Of a DNA stretch of 64,000 nucleotides, positions 59,968-64,000 are shown piece after piece. The notes under the pieces are model-generated. The model did no database searches, was not told the DNA's origin, and saw nothing but the letters and a program-made list of their open reading frames with translations. A program made the translations under genes and the position numbers. Position 1 is the stretch's first letter, and each line of letters begins with the position of its first letter. Origin of the DNA: Amylostereum areolatum (lineage: Eukaryota > Basidiomycota > Agaricomycetes > Russulales > Stereaceae); NCBI GenBank assembly GCA_012932865.1, contig SAXG01000012.1, positions 744,001 to 808,000 of the forward strand. Direction: 5' to 3'.

Positions 59968-61092
59968 ATGACCGACACGAACATCCATGCTGCCTTCAAC
60001 GCCTTTCGCGACGATCTCGACGATCACAACGACAGGCGAGAACGCCTCATAAAGGTCACTTTTTTTTTTCAAATCGAAGTCACTTGCCAGTCGCTTACCC
60101 GCAACTCCCTCGGTGTTCAGAGCAGTCGAGACATCACCAATGCGTCGAAAAAGGTCATCTTTCTCCTCCATCGTATCATGACAGAGTATGCGACGGATCA
60201 GAACGCGCTCTCCCTTCGTGCCGCCGCTGAAGCCCAGTCCAAACTCCGGGACATACAAACCATGTTCAAAAACGTCGCCCCCGAGCTACAAGCAGATCGT
60301 TTCTGGCGTTATCAGCACAACATCTCGCCGGGCCTCCAAGAATATATCGAGGCCCTTAGCTTTGCGCATTATCTCGAGCACAACGCTCTCGTTTCTTACG
60401 ATGACGTCCAGCGTTCACTTTCAGACGCAGACGGTCCCGTACGTTTGTCAAATTTACTTATCCTTTGATCCGCTGCTCACGAGTGGACTTCGCCTTCTGC
60501 GCTCCCAGTTCTTCCCTCTCCCAGCCTCCGACTATCTCCTCGGTCTTTCTGATCTTACGGGCGAGCTTATGCGCTTCGCCATCTCGTCCATCTCCAAGCG
60601 CGGAGGACGCACCAAAGCATCCGAAGTCAGCGCCTTCGTGCGCGGTTGCAAAGCCGGTGCGTCCACGCTCTCTTCTTCCGAACAAGATCGGGCATGCACC
60701 TTGACGATGGCTCGCCCCTCTTTACCGTTATTCCGCCTGCCGTATAGACTTTGAAGGTTTGACACCCTATGTTCGTGAACTTTCCAAGAAACAGGCCGTC
60801 ACATCCCAATCCCTGTTAAAAATAGAGGAAGGTACGCAGATCGTCGTGCTCTTAGCAAGTAATCCTATATGAACTCGCACTCGTTCTCTTTTTTCTTTCT
60901 TTCGGACTAGCCGCATACGCCATCGCCGTACGCAGTTCGGAGTATGACCTTCCGCCCGACCTGTTGGACGACATCGTTAGTAGCGCTGTTTCGGGACGCG
61001 GTCATGGTGGCGATAGCGGCGAATACACTCGCACTTCGCACCATCGCTGGGCCCGAGGGGACAGTGTCAACGAGGACGAGTACGATTACTGA
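59968..61092 (+). CDS. Translin
   Basis: Octamer-forming RNA/DNA-binding protein; with TRAX it forms the C3PO nuclease. Five exons (59968-60054, 60121-60438, 60509-60656, 60748-60831, 60911-61092) sum to 819 bases, 272 residues, somewhat longer than animal translin. Visible: FNAFRDDLDDHNDRRERLIK, DITNASKKVIFLLHRI, FWRYQHNISPGLQEYIEALSFAHYLE, then FFPLPASDYLLGLSDLTGELMRFAI, and SSEYDLPPDLLDDIVSS near the end. A short disordered tail rich in H, R, D and Y follows. The first intron begins GTCACTTTTTTTTTT. Frame intact. I saw no TRAX gene in the window. Confidence 0.92.
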
Positions 61093-61439
61093 AATGGACT
61101 ACTTCCGTGTAATTTCCTGTAGCAATACCTTACCCAAATGTAACTTTTCCGCGCTTGAGCTGCATGCGAGCGTGCTATCTCAGGCTGATCGATGCAAAGC
61201 ATAAAGAATCGTGTTATATCGTACGGGTCGTGCTACAGTGACAAGGAATTTTAGGTTTGTGAAATGCATGAGGGATAGCTAACGCGTGACAACAAGAGGG
61301 GACATGGGCTCCACAGATACACAAACATCGTACAAAAACAAACGGCCGTCGTCGTCGGAGCGATACAAAAAATACAAACAGAGCAAAAAAGAGTCCAAGG
61401 ACATCATAGATGGGTAAGTATGTGGGGGCTCCACACACG
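61093..61439. other. Convergent 3' region
   Basis: Between the stops of translin (+) and the membrane protein gene (-). AT-richer than its surroundings, consistent with two 3' untranslated regions; no gene seen. Confidence 0.45.
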
Positions 61440-63454
61440 CTAGAACCCATTGAGGTCCCGATGAGCTGCACCTAAAACTGCGAAGCGACCCCCTTCAACC
61501 TTCGTCCGAGTTTCCAGGACGGCGGATACACGGTCAAGGGGCACAGCGCTCGTGGCCAAACGCTCGCCGTTGAGGATCAAATCCAGAGCCTTCGCGACGT
61601 CCCTAAACGTCTTCGTCCCTTGCAATCCATCGGAGTGGACGGCAAGTAAGGAAAGCTGTCCCGGGGGAATAGAAAATGTAAGCGCGGTCGGAGCAGGTGC
61701 GCACGTCTCCTCCGTATTCGCTTCGGATACCGTGCTCATCGCACCCTTGCTCGCATATACCTCCGCATCGGATTCTACCTCTGAAGGAGGCGCTTCGTTA
61801 CGCGCCAGATGTGGGTCCGATGGAACCTGCTCGTGCGCGATAGGGAGAGAGAGGGAAAGAAGCGACATTAACAGCGCTGGTGGCTGAACACCGATTACGG
61901 CGAAGAGGCGGACGAGGATGGTCTTAAGGAGTAAAGTCGCGGTGTTCCAGATGAGAGGGATAACATATTGCACCACTCGGCGCGAGACAGAAACGCTCGC
62001 GGGTGAGTTTCTGTTGTCCGGGCGCGAGGAACGAGTCTCCTTCACCCATTCGTCGTCTGAGACGTAGCCATCTGACGCATAGGCCGGTCTGGATTGCGAA
62101 GTAAGGACGGACGGTCTTACTGGCGCGGGTGCAGTCTCGGTTTGGGTTTCTGGCACAGCCAGGACGATGGCGTGCGGAGTGAGCAAGGCGATCCGCCATG
62201 ATTCTTCCTCGCCAGTGGAGCCGTCGTACACCGGAAGCGTGTGCATACCGCTGACGACGCAGGTTCCGCCGAGGGGGCCCACCCCCAGCCGAGCTTGCTG
62301 TGAATGATCACAGCTGACCACCCTCTTGGACGCTGGGCTGAAAATCGCGAAACCGGCCTCAGTTTCACGATCGGAATCTGATGTCCAACAAACTTTGGGG
62401 GAAATATGGAGGTAGGTTCGCCGCGGAGCGGAAGATGTTGTGGCGAGAAGAGGGATAAAGGAGAGGTACGCTGGCCCACCGACCGTAGAGGACGCGATGA
62501 GGGCGTGGCCAGAATGTATGCCGAGCCATCGAAGGCCAAGGGACGGCAGTGCACATGACAATTCTGGTTCAGAGGCAATCGCAGTGTAGACGCGAGTACG
62601 CGCGCCCGTAGAGGAACGGCAGACGATGAAACCTGCCGATGTGAGTTGCAGGGCCTCGCCGTGGATGATGATAGGCTGGTGGACTGCCAGTGTGTCTGGA
62701 CGTGGACGTGGCACGAGAACGAGGAACGTCATTCCGTCCTCGGTGCCATGTCCTTGTGGATGATATTGTACCCTGCCATTATCAAAGGGTCAGTTCTAAA
62801 ATACATGTCCAGGGTCGAGGAAGAAACCGACCTGCCGTTCCCGATAGCCCAACAGCCCCAGCTCTCTCGCATACCCACAGAGCGAAAAACTTCTGTCCCA
62901 GGATCTCCATTTGACTCCGAAAGAGCGGCGCCTGGTGCAGCGAGCCACGGGTCTGACCTCCTGAGTACGCATCGCACGTCACGCCCCGCAGAACCTAGCC
63001 ATTGAACGCCGCCGTCTGGGTATACGAGCCTATACGTGATGTAGAAGTCCTCTTCAGTCCGATCTTGTGGAAGGGAGCGTAGTTTGAGAGCTATGACGAG
63101 CGTGTGCTCATCGTTCGTGGTCAGGTCCTCCGGCTCGTCGAGTACAAATTCAGGACCTTCCTCCGACTCGTCTTCCTGAGCTTTCGTTGCTGGGCGCTCC
63201 GGCGGGCCAGCCGCTACGAGCTCTTGGAACGTGTGTGAACCCCACTCGCCTGGTGCGCGTCCATTATCGACCGGTGCATTCGTCCAGGCCTGCAATTGGA
63301 CGCCATCACGCTTCAGATGTGCGACCACGTCTGCAGAACCCAGATGTGCCCTAAGAAGGAGCGTTACCCCACCGGCGCGTGAATTGGGTGGGACGTCGAT
63401 TGTGTGGGTTGTCTCGAGGGCCGGAGAGAACGTATCGCGAGTGACAAAGCTCAT
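61440..63454 (-). CDS. Membrane protein of unknown function
   Basis: Two exons (63454-62832, 62772-61440) join to 1,956 bases, 651 residues, with intact frame. The N-terminal 200 residues alternate polar and hydrophobic positions and look like beta-sandwich repeats (TLLLRAHLGSADVVAHLKRDG, FYITYRLVYPDGGVQWLG). A middle part resembles a beta-propeller or similar all-beta fold (LRWLGIHSGHALIASSTVGG). Near the C-terminal third a hydrophobic stretch, YVIPLIWNTATLLLK followed by LFAVIGVQPPALLMSLLSLSL, probably makes one or two membrane spans, followed by an acidic loop and a final short folded part. I recognise no named family and see no catalytic motif. The long first-exon intron choice restores NGRVQYHPQGHG across the junction. 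Confidence 0.7.
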
Positions 63455-64000
63455 GATGACGGGTAATGTGGTGAGTTGGGATTGGATGGTGTCCTGGGAC
63501 TAGAATGTCAATGTCTTATAGTACAGAAGCCCCGAAGAGAACAGGAGTATAACGGGAGGCAAGAAGGGCGATGAACGGGTAGACAGGAGAGCCGGCTGTG
63601 GGACCTCGAGGACGTTCAACGTTGCATAAGTATGCTCCGAAACGTGGTTACAGGCTGTCGCGGACAGCACGCGTGCGTTGGAGAGAAAACAAGACTCCGA
63701 GAAAACAAGGCAGCCGCGAGGCGTTCAGCGAATGAGCCTAGGCCATAACTTACACCCATATCGATCAACTCTATCAACACAGTCTCCTCAGCTCTTCGCG
63801 CGAATGGCACCTTATCAACCAATATCAAGTCAAACGAACGTACCTACGGCATTGTGTAGAACCGATACCAACCCAGGACGTGCATCGAACGCTTCGCGCT
63901 ACTTATCATACAGCCTCTGGGACAATTCCCATACAGCACGTGGATATTAATACCTACTCGCTTGCACAAGGTCAAGAACATATGTATGTATCCGCATCCG
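63455..64000. other. Window end, no gene recognised
   Basis: Upstream side of the membrane protein gene. Short frames on both strands have no known motifs. A further gene may start beyond the window. Confidence 0.4.

Overview
The window looks like nuclear DNA of a mushroom-forming basidiomycete (Agaricomycetes). Genes are dense, on both strands and cut by many 45-75 base GT-AG introns. Several proteins have forms I associate with that group: a BTG/Tob protein, a Ras with a CIIM tail, and a chromodomain protein with its own C-terminal module. There are no operons, CRISPR arrays, phage or intact transposons. Gene models were built by joining exons by hand; where I give exon lists, the summed lengths are multiples of three unless stated.

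Layout. 1-2.9 kb: no gene recognised. 2.9-13.0 kb: Ras GTPase (+), PXMP4-type peroxisomal membrane protein (-), chromodomain protein (-), MTC1 (+), complex I 30 kDa subunit (-), splicing factor SPF27/BCAS2 (+). 13.4-18.6 kb: a 1,619-residue disordered protein (+). 18.9-22.0 kb: succinyl-CoA ligase beta (-) and a DinB-like protein (+). 22.6-23.3 kb: an unrecognised coding-like piece. 23.6-31.7 kb: three co-directional genome-maintenance genes, RPD3 histone deacetylase, XPA/RAD14 and TOF1/Timeless. 32.2-34.3 kb: acyl-CoA thioesterase (+) converging on ribosomal protein eS27 (-). 36.0-38.3 kb: BTG protein and a small 68-residue protein. 39.4-43.8 kb: two tandem F-box paralogues (-), both with broken frames. 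44.3-49.4 kb: biotin synthase, an RNA exonuclease 4-like gene and a conserved protein of unknown function. 49.7-58.4 kb: the large proteasome activator BLM10/PA200. 58.7-63.5 kb: HIT-family protein (-), translin (+) and a membrane protein of unknown function (-).

Most genes are housekeeping: mitochondrial energy metabolism (NDUFS3, LSC2), biotin, peroxisomal lipid handling (PXMP4, TES1), splicing, translation, chromatin and replication/repair, and proteasome regulation. I see no new multi-gene system. The most unusual signals are gene-structure ones: a probable 2-base coding exon in the Ras gene, a 9-base exon in the thioesterase, an eS27 gene whose first coding exon is only the start codon, and a GC-AG intron in TOF1.

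The second strong signal is a stretch from about 32.7 to 49.0 kb where conserved genes carry repeated single-base insertions that break frame. Conserved genes on both sides are clean. This could be insertion-type sequencing error in a poorly polished stretch or real gene decay; the same stretch contains a 38-base run of C.
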